A stretch of 64,000 nucleotides of DNA from Indioceanicola profundi (lineage in GTDB: Bacteria; Pseudomonadota; Alphaproteobacteria; Azospirillales; Azospirillaceae), in contig NZ_CP030126.1 of the NCBI RefSeq assembly GCF_003568845.1, forward strand, positions 2,507,001 to 2,571,000, given 5' to 3'. This document shows, one piece after another, positions 17,482-25,860 of the stretch (positions within the stretch are counted from its first letter, which is position 1; each line of letters starts with the position of its first letter). The notes under the pieces were generated by a model. The model worked only from the letters and a program-made list of their open reading frames with translations. It made no database searches and was not told the origin of the DNA. Both the position numbers and the translations under genes were made by a program.

Positions 17482-19743
17482 ATGTCCCGTCTTCTCGCCA
17501 CGATCCTTCTCGGCCTTCTGCTGCTGTCCTGCCATGCGCCGCAGCCCAGCCATGCGCAGACTCTGCCCGGCATTCCGGCCACGGCCCCCGAAGCGGGGGA
17601 ACCGGCGCGCGAGCCGCCATCTCCGGAGGAAATCCGCCAGCTGACCGCTCTCCTCCAGGACCCTGGACAGCGGGAGGAGCTGATCCGGAGACTGGAGCTG
17701 CTGGCCGCTGCCGCCGAGCCGCCGCAGGAGGTGGAGCGCCCGTCCGAGGCGATCGGGTCGCAGCTGGTCGATGCCATCTCCGAGCAGGTCGGCGGGCTGC
17801 GGGACGAGCTGTGGATCGTCGGCTGGACGATGGCAGGACTGACCCAGGCCGGCGACTGGATCGAGGAGCAGTTCCGCGACCGTCAGCGGCTGAGAAACGG
17901 CGCCATCCTGGGCGGGGAGCTGGCCTTTGCAATTGCCCTGGGCTTCGGCGCCGGATGGGCGGCACGACGCCTGCTGTCCGGGTTGAGACGCTCGATGAGC
18001 AGCCGTATACCGGCAGGTCTCATGGGGCGCGCAGGCGTGCTGGCCGCCCGGACCCTGCTCGACCTGATTCCGATCCTTGCCTTCGCCGCGGCCGGGTACG
18101 GGGCGCTGGCGCTGCTGGACCCGCCGCGGACGTCACGGCTTGCGGCGCTGGCGATCCTCAACGGCGGCATCGTCTATCAGATGCTGGTGACGGTGAGCCG
18201 GGCCATCCTGACGCCGGCCTCGCCGAACCTCAGGCTGGTATCCATCGGCGACGGGGCCGCGCGGGAGATCTACAAATGGGGCCGCCGCATCGGCGGCGTG
18301 CTGATCTACGGCTATTCGGCGACGGCTACCGCCGACCTCCTCGGCCTTCCGCCGTCCGCGCAGTCGGCCGTGCTCAAGCTGCTCTGGCTTGTCGTCGGCG
18401 TACTGGCCGTGGTCGCCATCCTGCGGAACAGGCGGCGGGTCGGGGAATGGATCGCGGGTTCCGGCTCCGCCTCCGGTCAGACGGATGAAGCCGGCCTGCA
18501 GACATCCCTGTATTCGCTCGCCCTGGCGCGGCAGCGCTTCGGCCGGATCTGGCATATCCTCGCCATCGGCTATGTGGCGGCGATGTACGCCGTCTATTTC
18601 CTAGAGATTCCGGACGGCGCATGGCTGGTGCGCCGCGCGGTCTATGGAACGCTGGCGATCCTGGTGGCGCTGGTCGTGCTGCAAGGCATTCTGGAGCGGA
18701 CGCGCGACAAGCTGGCAGGATCGGCGGAGGGGGCCGCCCCGGCGGGCCGCATGCCGGGACGGGTCGCCAGCCTGCTGCAGGTATTGCAGCTGGCGGTAGG
18801 CATATTGGCGGTGGGCCTGATCCTGATGGCCTGGGGAGTCGATATCCCCGGCTGGCTGGCCTCGCCGGCGGGCGAGCGCATCGCCGGTTCCGCCGCCACC
18901 ATCGCCCTGATCATCGGCATCGCTTATGTGGTGTGGGAGTTCGCCAGCGGCGCCATCGAACGCAGGCTGGCCCGATCCGACCGGCAGGGCAAATCCATCG
19001 AGCCCAGCGCCCGCGTCCGCACCCTGCTTCCCCTGCTGCGCAGCACCCTGCTGATCTCGATCATCACGGTGGCCGGGCTGACCATCCTGGCGGAGATCGG
19101 CGTGGATGTGACGCCGCTGCTGGCCGGCGCCGGCGTCTTCGGCCTTGCCATCGGCTTCGGGTCCCAGGCGCTGGTCAAGGACCTGATCACCGGGCTGTTC
19201 TTCCTGCTGGAGGACGCGATGTCGGTGGGCGACGTGGTCAACGTGTCGGGCAAGGGCGGGCTGGTCGAGGCGATCAGCATCCGCAGCCTGCGCCTGCGCG
19301 ATCTGGATGGAACGGTGCACACCATTCCCTTCGGGTCGGTCACCATGCTGTCGAACATGACCAAGGGCTTCAGCCACTACGTCTTCGACGTCCGGGTCTC
19401 GTTCCGGGAGGACACCGACCGGATCATCGCCGTCATGCGCGAGCTGGACGAGGAGTTGCGCAGCGACCCGGACTTCAAGCACCTGATCCTGGAACCGCTG
19501 GAGGTGCTGGGCGTCGACGGGTTCCTGGAGAATGCGGTGCTGGTCAAGGCGCGCATCAAGACCCGCCCGATCCAGCAATGGAATGTCGGGCGGGAGTTCA
19601 ACCGCCGCCTGAAGAAGCGTTTCGACAGCATGGGGATCGAAATCCCCCTGCCCCAGCTCAAGCTGCATACCCCGCAGGAACAGCTTTCCGACCAGGGGGC
19701 GGAGCCGGATCGCGCCCGGCTCCGGGTGCCGGGTCAGGTGTAG
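17482..19743 (+). CDS. Large MscS-family mechanosensitive channel
   Basis: A 753-residue inner-membrane protein. It starts with a signal peptide (LLATILLGLLLLSCHAPQPSHA), then a periplasmic region rich in Glu and Pro with coiled-coil potential (about 35-140), several membrane segments (about 150-520) and the MscS core. The pore helix shows the Gly/Ala pattern LLAGAGVFGLAIGFGSQALVKDLITG, followed by the beta domain with GDVVNVSG and GTVHTIPFGSV. This is the size and layout of MscM/YbdG/MscK-type channels, which release solutes on osmotic downshock. The ribosome-binding site is weak (AGCGGA). Its last ten bases overlap the end of the convergent gloA. Confidence 0.93.
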   Translation: MSRLLATILLGLLLLSCHAPQPSHAQTLPGIPATAPEAGEPAREPPSPEEIRQLTALLQDPGQREELIRRLELLAAAAEPPQEVERPSEAIGSQLVDAISEQVGGLRDELWIVGWTMAGLTQAGDWIEEQFRDRQRLRNGAILGGELAFAIALGFGAGWAARRLLSGLRRSMSSRIPAGLMGRAGVLAARTLLDLIPILAFAAAGYGALALLDPPRTSRLAALAILNGGIVYQMLVTVSRAILTPASPNLRLVSIGDGAAREIYKWGRRIGGVLIYGYSATATADLLGLPPSAQSAVLKLLWLVVGVLAVVAILRNRRRVGEWIAGSGSASGQTDEAGLQTSLYSLALARQRFGRIWHILAIGYVAAMYAVYFLEIPDGAWLVRRAVYGTLAILVALVVLQGILERTRDKLAGSAEGAAPAGRMPGRVASLLQVLQLAVGILAVGLILMAWGVDIPGWLASPAGERIAGSAATIALIIGIAYVVWEFASGAIERRLARSDRQGKSIEPSARVRTLLPLLRSTLLISIITVAGLTILAEIGVDVTPLLAGAGVFGLAIGFGSQALVKDLITGLFFLLEDAMSVGDVVNVSGKGGLVEAISIRSLRLRDLDGTVHTIPFGSVTMLSNMTKGFSHYVFDVRVSFREDTDRIIAVMRELDEELRSDPDFKHLILEPLEVLGVDGFLENAVLVKARIKTRPIQQWNVGREFNRRLKKRFDSMGIEIPLPQLKLHTPQEQLSDQGAEPDRARLRVPGQV

Positions 19744-20129
19744 CGGCCGCCGCGCTGCAACACCTCGATCTTGTAGCCGTCCGGGTCGGTCAGGAAGAAG
19801 AACTTCGCCAGGGGCTTCCCGTCCTGGCTGAGCTGCTTCAGCGGGGTGGGCTCGAAACCCTGCTCCACGGCGCGCCTGTGCTCCGCCTCCGCGTCATCGA
19901 CCGAGAAGGCCAGATGGCCGTAGCCGTCGCCGATGTCGTAGGGCTCGGTACGGCCATGGTTCAGCGTCAGCTCCACCTCGAAATCCGCCTCCGCGTTGCG
20001 GAGGTAGACCAGCGTGAAGCCGTCGAAATCGTACCGGTCCGCAAGCTCCAGCCCGAAGGCCCTGCCGTAGAATGCCATGGACCGGTCCAGGTCCAGCACC
20101 CGGATCATGGAATGGATCGCCTTGGCCAT
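19734..20129 (-). CDS. gloA: Lactoylglutathione lyase (glyoxalase I)
   Basis: A 131-residue vicinal-oxygen-chelate protein of typical GloA length. The four metal ligands can be placed: His in AIHSMIRV near the start, Glu in VELTLNHG, His in GYGHLAF and Glu in GYKIEVLQR. GloA converts the hemithioacetal of methylglyoxal and glutathione into S-lactoylglutathione in the cytosol. The lone gene is convergent with and overlaps the MscS-family gene by ten bases. Its upstream side faces the CRP-type dyad at 20220-20237. Confidence 0.93.
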   Translation of the reverse strand: MAKAIHSMIRVLDLDRSMAFYGRAFGLELADRYDFDGFTLVYLRNAEADFEVELTLNHGRTEPYDIGDGYGHLAFSVDDAEAEHRRAVEQGFEPTPLKQLSQDGKPLAKFFFLTDPDGYKIEVLQRGGRYT

Positions 20130-20219
20130 TGGTCTGCTCCTGCTCGAATGAACCGCTCTGTTTTAAACGGAACCGGCTCCTGGGGAAGGTTCGGATGCGC
20201 ATGCAGGGCATGCCGCCCA

Positions 20220-20237
20220 CTGTGACCCCGGTCACAG
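20220..20237. promoter_or_regulatory. Perfect CRP-type operator
   Basis: CTGTGACC-CC-GGTCACAG is a perfect dyad and fits the classic CRP rule TGTGA-N6-TCACA exactly. It lies about 80 bases before the membrane protein gene and about 90 bases upstream of gloA on the other strand, so it could control either. A Crp/Fnr-family regulator is encoded 3.4 kb away at 23572-24282, but that link is only a guess. Confidence 0.55.
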
Positions 20238-20300
20238 CCGACCCCAACCCGGAAAAGCTGGGATCGTATCGACGGGCGGCAAGGGCCGCGCCGTGCTTCC

Positions 20301-20993
20301 GTGATTCGGACAGCCATGATGCAAATGATCTTCTGGGCAGCGCCCCTGCTGGTGTTTGTCGTGGCCCTGGCGCTCGAGATCGGGCTGGGCCTTCCCCTGA
20401 CCGCGGACGAACTGGCCCCGGTGGAGATGTTCCAGGCCGTCCTTCTGGGCTTGGGCGTGATCGCCGCAATCCGCGCCTACCGGTGGAGCCGGGCCGAGCA
20501 TTCCCCCCTCGCCTTGTGGTTCGTCCTGGCCATTGCCGGCTGCACCTATGTGCTGCTGGAGGAGGTGAGCTACGGCCAGCATCTGTTCGGCTGGGCAACG
20601 CCCGAGGGCTGGAACGCGCTCAACGACCAGGGGGAGACCAATCTGCACAACACCTCCGCCTGGTTCGATCAGAAGCCGCGCATCCTGCTGGAGGTCGGCG
20701 TCCTTACCGCGACCCTGGCCGCCACCTTCTGCGCTTTCCGCAGTCGCCCGCTGCTGCCGCGGCTGGGATCGGTCATGCCGGGTTCCGCCGTGATCGCCCC
20801 CGGCTGGATCGCCGTGGCGGCATTCATCCTGGACGAGGTTCTGCTGAACACGCTCGGCCTCGATTTCGGCATCGCCCGGCCGAGCGAACTGGAAGAGCTG
20901 TACCTGTACTGGACCGTGCTGGCCTATCTGGCCGAACGCTATCCCCAGGCGCGGCACCTTCCTGCCGCCCGCGGACAGGCGGGATTACGGTGA
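20301..20993 (+). CDS. Conserved multi-pass membrane protein, function unknown
   Basis: Up to 230 residues with about six hydrophobic segments (starting near 9-30, 42-60, 70-88, 128-145, 160-180 and 195-215). Between segments 3 and 4 there is a striking polar motif: LEEVSYGQHLFGW, then the acidic/Asn stretch QGETNLHNTSAWF. Paired Glu and several His in such a place suggest a metal site in or near the membrane, as in membrane hydrolases, but I do not recognise a characterised family. GTG at 20301, ATG at 20316 and ATG at 20325 are all possible starts; the ribosome-binding site is weak. A perfect CRP-type site lies upstream. Confidence 0.75.
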   Translation: MIRTAMMQMIFWAAPLLVFVVALALEIGLGLPLTADELAPVEMFQAVLLGLGVIAAIRAYRWSRAEHSPLALWFVLAIAGCTYVLLEEVSYGQHLFGWATPEGWNALNDQGETNLHNTSAWFDQKPRILLEVGVLTATLAATFCAFRSRPLLPRLGSVMPGSAVIAPGWIAVAAFILDEVLLNTLGLDFGIARPSELEELYLYWTVLAYLAERYPQARHLPAARGQAGLR

Positions 20994-21098
20994 ACGGCCG
21001 GCCCGCGCGGATTGAAGTTCCGTGACAGGCGAACAACAGCGCAGCCGCGGCGTTCAACAGGGGACCGGCGGAATGCCAGACGATACCAGGACGGACCG

Positions 21099-22481
21099 AT
21101 GCCCCACCGACGCAGCCCCGCGTCCAGCCTGACGGAGAAGCGGATTCCGGCAGGTCGGCCCCGGAGCGCATGGTTCAGCGGCCCGGCCGCCCTTCTCCTC
21201 CTGCTCCTTGCCGCCGGTTGCAGTTCCGCTCCCGACAGGGCTCGGGTCCCGGATATCGCGGCCGAACCGCCGGCCTACGACTACCCCATCGACAATCCCT
21301 GGCTGGCGACCATCATCCGCACGCCGCCGGAGCAGCGCGCGATCCTGCCGGAGCCGGAGGAGACCGAGCGCAGGACCATCAGCATTTTCCCGGACCGGCA
21401 GGTGCCGGAAGGATTCTGGTACTATCGCGGACTGAACTATACCGCGATGACGCAGCCCGGCCCGGCGCCCCTGGCCTTCGTGATCGCGGGAACCGGGGCG
21501 GACGACCGCGCCGGAGTGGCGGCGACGTTGGGCCGGGCGTTGTACGCGGCCGGCATGCATGTGGCGTTGCTGCCCTCCCCCACCCATCCGAACTTCATCG
21601 TCACCGCCTCCGCCACCAGCCTTCCCGGCCGGGCCACGCAGGATGCGGCGGACCTGCTGCGGGCGATGCGTGCGGTCGAGGAGGATCTGGGGAAGGACGG
21701 CGTCGGGATCACGGGCTTCCACCTGACCGGCTACAGCCTCGGCGGCTGGCATGCGGCCTTCGTGGCGATGCTGGACGGGCAGGACCCGCATTTCCGGTTC
21801 GGCCGCGTGCTGCTGCTGAACCCGCCCATAAGCCTGTACAGCTCCATCCGCACCATCGACCGGATGCTGACCGAAAGGCTGCCCCACGGGGTGGACGATC
21901 TCACCACCTATCTGGATCAGGCGACCGAGCGCGTGTCCAGCGTGCTCCGCACCACCGACGCGCTGGAGTTCGACGGCGCGAACCCGGCCCTGACGCTGTA
22001 TGAGCAGATCGATCCCGACGACGACGATCTGGCGGCCGCCATCGGCCTGTCCTTCCGCCTGTCCTCAGCGAACCTGATCTTCACCGCCGACGTGATGAGC
22101 AACAGCGGCTACATCTTCCCGCGCAACAGGCCATTCCTGTCCACCACGCCGCTTCAGGACTATTTCGCTGTCAGCATCCGGACCAGCTTCCTGGATTACT
22201 TCCGGGACATCTATTCGGAGTTCTACGGGCGTGGACCGGACCCGGACCGCGAGGCGCTGATCCGGCAGGCGAGCCTGACCAGCATCGCAGGGTTCCTGAC
22301 CGACGCCGGGCACGTCGCCGCATTCACGAACCGCGACGACGTCATCCTCGCCCCTGGGGATCTTCAGGAACTCCAGCGCCTGTTCGGGTCCAGGCTCCAC
22401 GTCTATCCGAACGGCGGCCATCTTGGGAACGTGGAGCACCGCGCCGTCGTCGCCGACATCGTCAACTTCTTCAAGGGTTGA
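21099..22481 (+). CDS. Outer-membrane-type lipoprotein with alpha/beta-hydrolase domain
   Basis: A 460-residue protein with a textbook lipoprotein signal: LLLLLLAAGC, cysteine at about residue 43, followed by Ser-Ser, which suits outer-membrane sorting. The rest is a serine hydrolase: GYSLGGWHAAF is the nucleophile elbow, NRDD may give the acid and GGHLGN the histidine. Several regions (WYYRGLNYTAM, FVIAGTG) look like a conserved family without a known name. The start at 21099 follows AGGACGG. Only seven bases separate its stop from mlaA, so the two are co-transcribed. A lipid or lipid-linked ester as substrate is a reasonable inference from the neighbour. Confidence 0.85.
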   Translation: MPHRRSPASSLTEKRIPAGRPRSAWFSGPAALLLLLLAAGCSSAPDRARVPDIAAEPPAYDYPIDNPWLATIIRTPPEQRAILPEPEETERRTISIFPDRQVPEGFWYYRGLNYTAMTQPGPAPLAFVIAGTGADDRAGVAATLGRALYAAGMHVALLPSPTHPNFIVTASATSLPGRATQDAADLLRAMRAVEEDLGKDGVGITGFHLTGYSLGGWHAAFVAMLDGQDPHFRFGRVLLLNPPISLYSSIRTIDRMLTERLPHGVDDLTTYLDQATERVSSVLRTTDALEFDGANPALTLYEQIDPDDDDLAAAIGLSFRLSSANLIFTADVMSNSGYIFPRNRPFLSTTPLQDYFAVSIRTSFLDYFRDIYSEFYGRGPDPDREALIRQASLTSIAGFLTDAGHVAAFTNRDDVILAPGDLQELQRLFGSRLHVYPNGGHLGNVEHRAVVADIVNFFKG

Positions 22482-22488
22482 GCTGCCC

Positions 22489-23256
22489 ATGCCACCACGG
22501 ACGGATGGATGGCGGCCATTGGCCTGCCTTGCGGGATTGCTTCTGCTGGCGGGGTGCGCCTCCCAGCCGGACGCCGGCGTACCGCCGGAACCGCCGCGTC
22601 GGCAATTGTCGGAGCTGTCCAGCGATGCCGACGAGGCCAACCCCATCCTCATCTACGATCCCATCGAGAGGACGAACCGCGGTCTCTACAAGTTGAACGC
22701 CCGTGTCGACGAGGCGATCCTGCTGCCCGTCGTGGACACCTATCAGGAGGTGACGCCGAGCTTCCTGCGCCGGCGGGTCTCCTCCTTCTTCCTGAATCTG
22801 GGAGAGGTCGGAAACTTCACAAATGCCGTCCTGCAGCTCAGGCCGAAGAAGGCCGGGCAGACGCTGGTGCGCTTCGCCCTGAACTCCACCATCGGGCTTC
22901 TGGGTCTGTTCGATGTGGCATCGGAAGCGGGGATCAGCCGGCAGAAGGAGGATTTCGGCCAGACGCTGGGCTATTGGGGCGTTCCCGAGGGCCCTTATCT
23001 CATGCTGCCGCTGCTGGGTCCGTCGAACCTGCGTGACGGCGTCGGGCGGGTGATGGACAGCTTCGTCCTGAATTTCGACGTCGTGCCGGACGTGGTGGAC
23101 CACAGCGACGGATATGAGGTCGCGCAATACGGGCTGCGCCCCATCGATGTCCGCTACCGCACCGGCTTCCGCTACCACCAGACCGGCTCGCCCTTCGAAT
23201 ACCAACTGGTCCGGTTCGCCTATACCCAGGCGCGCCGGCTACAGATTCTGCAGTGA
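22489..23256 (+). CDS. mlaA: Phospholipid-retrieval lipoprotein MlaA (VacJ)
   Basis: A 255-residue lipoprotein: lipobox LLLLAGC, then the MlaA core with YDPIERTNRGLYKLN near the start, NFTNAVLQLRPKKAG, RFALNSTIGLLGLFDVA, and EDFGQTLGYWGVPEGPYLMLPLLGPSNLRDGVG. MlaA sits as a ring in the outer membrane and takes phospholipids out of the outer leaflet for return by MlaC and MlaFEDB. No mlaBCDEF gene is in the window. The ATG is seven bases after the stop of the upstream lipoprotein hydrolase. Confidence 0.95.
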   Translation: MPPRTDGWRPLACLAGLLLLAGCASQPDAGVPPEPPRRQLSELSSDADEANPILIYDPIERTNRGLYKLNARVDEAILLPVVDTYQEVTPSFLRRRVSSFFLNLGEVGNFTNAVLQLRPKKAGQTLVRFALNSTIGLLGLFDVASEAGISRQKEDFGQTLGYWGVPEGPYLMLPLLGPSNLRDGVGRVMDSFVLNFDVVPDVVDHSDGYEVAQYGLRPIDVRYRTGFRYHQTGSPFEYQLVRFAYTQARRLQILQ

Positions 23257-23571
23257 GCGCGGGGAAGGCGGCCACTCTCCTTCTGCTGGCGGAGATGCAG
23301 AACGGCTGGAAGATTATTTGACTGAAGCCGTTACGAGATGAACCAGACCAACAGCATCACCGAGACGGTGCTGCGCAAGCGCGGGCGATGGGCGGCAGCC
23401 CACCCTCCACCATCCGCGCCGCCAGCGCTCCGCCCACAGCCGGGCTGGGATGCTTGATCTTGGAAAGCGCCGCCTAACCGCCCATACTGCCCTCATCGCT
23501 CCCAGGAACAACCGGCGGGAGCGGCTGAGAGATGCGTGTGCTCCCGCCTACCATGTGCAGGGAGCGCGCCC
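23257..23571. other. Intergenic region before the Crp/Fnr gene
   Basis: These 315 bases carry no convincing gene. A short frame from 23338 is open for under 40 codons, and on the minus strand a stretch near 23380-23460 reads KHPSPAVGGALAARMVEGG in frame, which looks protein-like and could be a fossil of a lost gene. The region should hold the promoter of the Crp/Fnr gene; no clear -35/-10 or FNR-type dyad was seen. Confidence 0.35.
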
Positions 23572-24282
23572 GTGCCGCATTCCATTCCATCCGCTCCCGT
23601 GCAGAACCGTATCCTGCTGGCCCTGACGGCGGCAGATCGTGACCGTCTGCTGGGCGTTCTGGAACCGGTGGAACTGCCTCTTCACCAAGTCCTGCACGAG
23701 GCCGGCGAATCGATCCGCCATGTCTATTTTGTCGAGGACGGTGTCGTCTCCCAGCTGGCCCCGCTGGAGGGCGGCCAGGAGATCGAGGTCGGGCTGATCG
23801 ACCGTGAGGGGCTGGTCGGCTTTGCCGCGGCCCTTGGGGCCGAGACCACCAACACCGAAGCCATGGTCCAGATGCCTGGGCGGGCCCTGCGCATGAGTGC
23901 CGAGGCCCTGCGGGCGGAGATGGAGCGGGGTGGGCTCGTGCCGGCCCGCATCCTGCGCTTTGTGCACACCATGTTGGTGCAGACCAGCCAAGTGGCCGCC
24001 TGCAACATCCGGCACACGCTGGATGAGCGCCTGGCGCGCTGGTTCTTGATGATGCACGACCGGGCGCATGTCGACCGGATGCCGATCACCCATGAGTTCA
24101 TGGCCATGATGCTGGGCGTCCGCCGCGCCGGCGTGACGGTCGCGGTCAACACGCTGGCGAAGTCGGGGGCGATTGCCCAAGAGCGCGGATTCGTCAACGT
24201 GCTCGATCGCTCCCGCCTGGAGGGCGCATCCTGCGAGTGCTATCAGGCAATCCGCCAGGAAGTGGACAGGGTGCTGGGGTAA
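23572..24282 (+). CDS. Crp/Fnr-family transcriptional regulator
   Basis: A 236-residue regulator with an N-terminal cyclic-nucleotide-binding-type beta roll (about 15-125, with GESIRHVYFVEDGVVS) and a C-terminal Crp-type winged helix (about 150-220, with ITHEFMAMMLGVRRAGVTVAVNTL as recognition region). No four-cysteine FNR cluster is present, so oxygen sensing through Fe-S is unlikely. The family is abundant in alphaproteobacteria and often of unknown signal. GTG at 23572 is preferred because GGGAG lies seven bases upstream; an in-frame GTG at 23536 is possible. The lone receiver gene follows 251 bases later. Confidence 0.9.
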   Translation: MPHSIPSAPVQNRILLALTAADRDRLLGVLEPVELPLHQVLHEAGESIRHVYFVEDGVVSQLAPLEGGQEIEVGLIDREGLVGFAAALGAETTNTEAMVQMPGRALRMSAEALRAEMERGGLVPARILRFVHTMLVQTSQVAACNIRHTLDERLARWFLMMHDRAHVDRMPITHEFMAMMLGVRRAGVTVAVNTLAKSGAIAQERGFVNVLDRSRLEGASCECYQAIRQEVDRVLG

Positions 24283-24533
24283 GCGGCATCCAAATCGGGG
24301 GAAAGCGATCCGGGCTGTCGAACCGGAAGACATGGTTGTTCTGAACAGCGCGCATCGGGCAAGTGCGCGGCAAGCGATCCGGCTGCTGGCATCTGGCCGT
24401 GTATAACGTTCACGAAGAGGTAAGTCGGTGCGCTATCGGACAGACCAGAAGCGCTATCCGCACCACGGTGCCGCCTGATGAGGTCTCTCCCTAACCGGGA
24501 GGGCATGACGATGGGCTACGGTGAGGTGCGGAT

Positions 24534-24887
24534 ATGAGTGATCTGCTCAATCGCAAACGCGTGCTCCTCGCAGAAGATGATATCCTTGTTGCCCTGGGTT
24601 TGCAGGCCTGTGCCCATGATGTGGGTCTGGAAACCCTGGGCCCGGTCAGGTCGGCCCAGGCCGCCCGGAACGTTCTTTTTGAGAAACGCCCCGACTATGT
24701 TCTGCTGGACTACCGGCTTGCCGATGGCGCGGCGGAAGGCCTGGCAGAGATATTGCGCGCCGAGGGCATTCCCTTTGCCTGGATGACCGGCTGTTCGCGA
24801 TGGGAAATACCACCGGGGCCTGAGCCGATCCTGCAGAAACCCTGGGAGCCGGCCGCTCTGCGGAAGCTGTTCACATCCATTTCCTGA
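24534..24887 (+). CDS. Single-domain response regulator
   Basis: A 117-residue stand-alone receiver domain. The acidic pair is in LLAEDDILVA, the phosphate-accepting Asp in YVLLDYRLADG and the conserved Lys in ILQKPWEP; WMTG carries the switch Thr. No output domain is attached, so it probably works as a phosphate sink or by protein contact. It resembles the receiver fused to the HWE kinase at 39091-41793, and such receivers in alphaproteobacteria often pair with HWE kinases. GAGG lies eight bases before the ATG. The cognate kinase is not adjacent; four kinase genes occur elsewhere in the window. Confidence 0.9.
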   Translation: MSDLLNRKRVLLAEDDILVALGLQACAHDVGLETLGPVRSAQAARNVLFEKRPDYVLLDYRLADGAAEGLAEILRAEGIPFAWMTGCSRWEIPPGPEPILQKPWEPAALRKLFTSIS

Positions 24888-25190
24888 TCGGCTCTTTCGG
24901 CGGCTGGTGCCCGCGAGCTTGTAGCCGTCGCGGTCGTTGGCCCCAGGCCTTTCCCTGTCGCGTTTTGACACGCGACTGTCTTTCCGGAGAAATCTCCGAC
25001 ACAGCCTAACTGCCGGAATAATGCCGATCGGACGGGGATGGTGTCATCCCACCCATGCCATCGGCAACGGCAAAGCCGCCGCACTCGCCTGATTCCGGGT
25101 GAATCCCAAGTATCAGGCGAACGCGACGGCTTGCCCCAGTTTAAGCTCGGGGATAGGGGCGATCTCGCCCCCTCCCGAGGGAGTCCGGAT
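24888..25190. other. Intergenic region with several dyads, no gene
   Basis: Between the receiver gene and the end of the PfpI gene (convergent) I find no coding sequence. Visible inverted repeats are GTCGCG-N8-CGCGAC near 24957-24976, GGAGA-AA-TCTCC near 24985, and CGCCTGAT with ATCAGGCG about 18 bases apart near 25085-25120. They could be 3'-end structures of the two genes; none has a good T-tract. Confidence 0.4.
25156..25183 (-). terminator. Tandem hairpins past the PfpI-like gene
   Basis: GGGGCGA-TC-TCGCCCC (25156-25171) and CTCCC-GA-GGGAG (25172-25183) lie directly past the stop of the minus-strand PfpI gene. They lack a following T-run, so termination is only probable. Confidence 0.4.
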
Positions 25191-25766
25191 TTACTCCGCC
25201 GCCTGCTGACGACGATTGTCGTGACGGCCCTCGCGGATTTCCTCGATCACCTTGCGGGTGAAGGCCGGGATGTCGTCCGGCTTGCGGGACGTCACCAGCC
25301 CGTTGTCCGTCACCACCTGCTCATCCACCCAGGTGGCGCCCGCATTGGTGAGGTCGTTGCGCAGGGAGGGCCAGGATGTCATGCGCTTGCCCTTCACCCC
25401 GCCGGCATCGATCAGCGTCCAGGGGCCATGGCAGATGGCCCCGATGGGCTTGGCGGACTGGACGAAGTGGCGCACGAAGTCGATGGCCTTGGATTCCAGC
25501 CGCAACTGGTCGGGATTGATCACGCCGCCCGGCAGCACCAGCGCGTCGTAGGAGGACGGATCGGCGCTGTCGAGCGCCGCATCCACCGGGATCATGTCGC
25601 CCTTGTCATGGTGGTTCATGCCCTGGATCTGCCCGCCCTTCGGGGCGATCACATGAACGGTGGCGCCGGCCTCCTTCAGCGCCTTCACCGGTTCGGTCAG
25701 CTCGACCTGTTCGACGCCGTCGGTGGCCAGGACGGCGACCTTGCGGCCCTTCAGTTCGTCTGCCAT
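25191..25766 (-). CDS. DJ-1/PfpI-family protein (YhbO/YraA-like)
   Basis: A 191-residue class I glutamine-amidotransferase-like protein. The conserved Glu is in DGVEQVELTEP, the nucleophilic Cys in the elbow GAICHGPWTLIDA, and LVLPGGVINPD marks the family. PfpI/YhbO proteins are linked to stress survival and to removal of glyoxal-type damage; their enzymatic role is debated. The start at 25766 has GGAG about ten bases upstream; a longer frame upstream is a shadow. It is downstream of the acidic protein gene on the same strand, 94 bases apart. It could work with GloA in aldehyde stress, which is inference. Confidence 0.92.
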   Translation of the reverse strand: MADELKGRKVAVLATDGVEQVELTEPVKALKEAGATVHVIAPKGGQIQGMNHHDKGDMIPVDAALDSADPSSYDALVLPGGVINPDQLRLESKAIDFVRHFVQSAKPIGAICHGPWTLIDAGGVKGKRMTSWPSLRNDLTNAGATWVDEQVVTDNGLVTSRKPDDIPAFTRKVIEEIREGRHDNRRQQAAE

Positions 25767-25860
25767 GGGAAACTCACTCCAGGAATGGTTGGAACGGCCC
25801 CTCCAACCACCGGGGCGCCCGGATGTTGCGGCAGCGAATGCAGCCGGGCGCCCGCTGTCC

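Noticed and set aside
21012-21098. N-terminal extension of the lipoprotein hydrolase from an upstream TTG
   Set aside because: It would push the lipobox too far from the start; ATG at 21099 has a better ribosome-binding site and gives a more normal lipoprotein signal.
24283-24533. Possible promoter at TATAAC (24402-24407) before the lone receiver
   Set aside because: No fitting -35 at 16-18 bases, and no EcfG-type GGAAC partner for the nearby CGTT.
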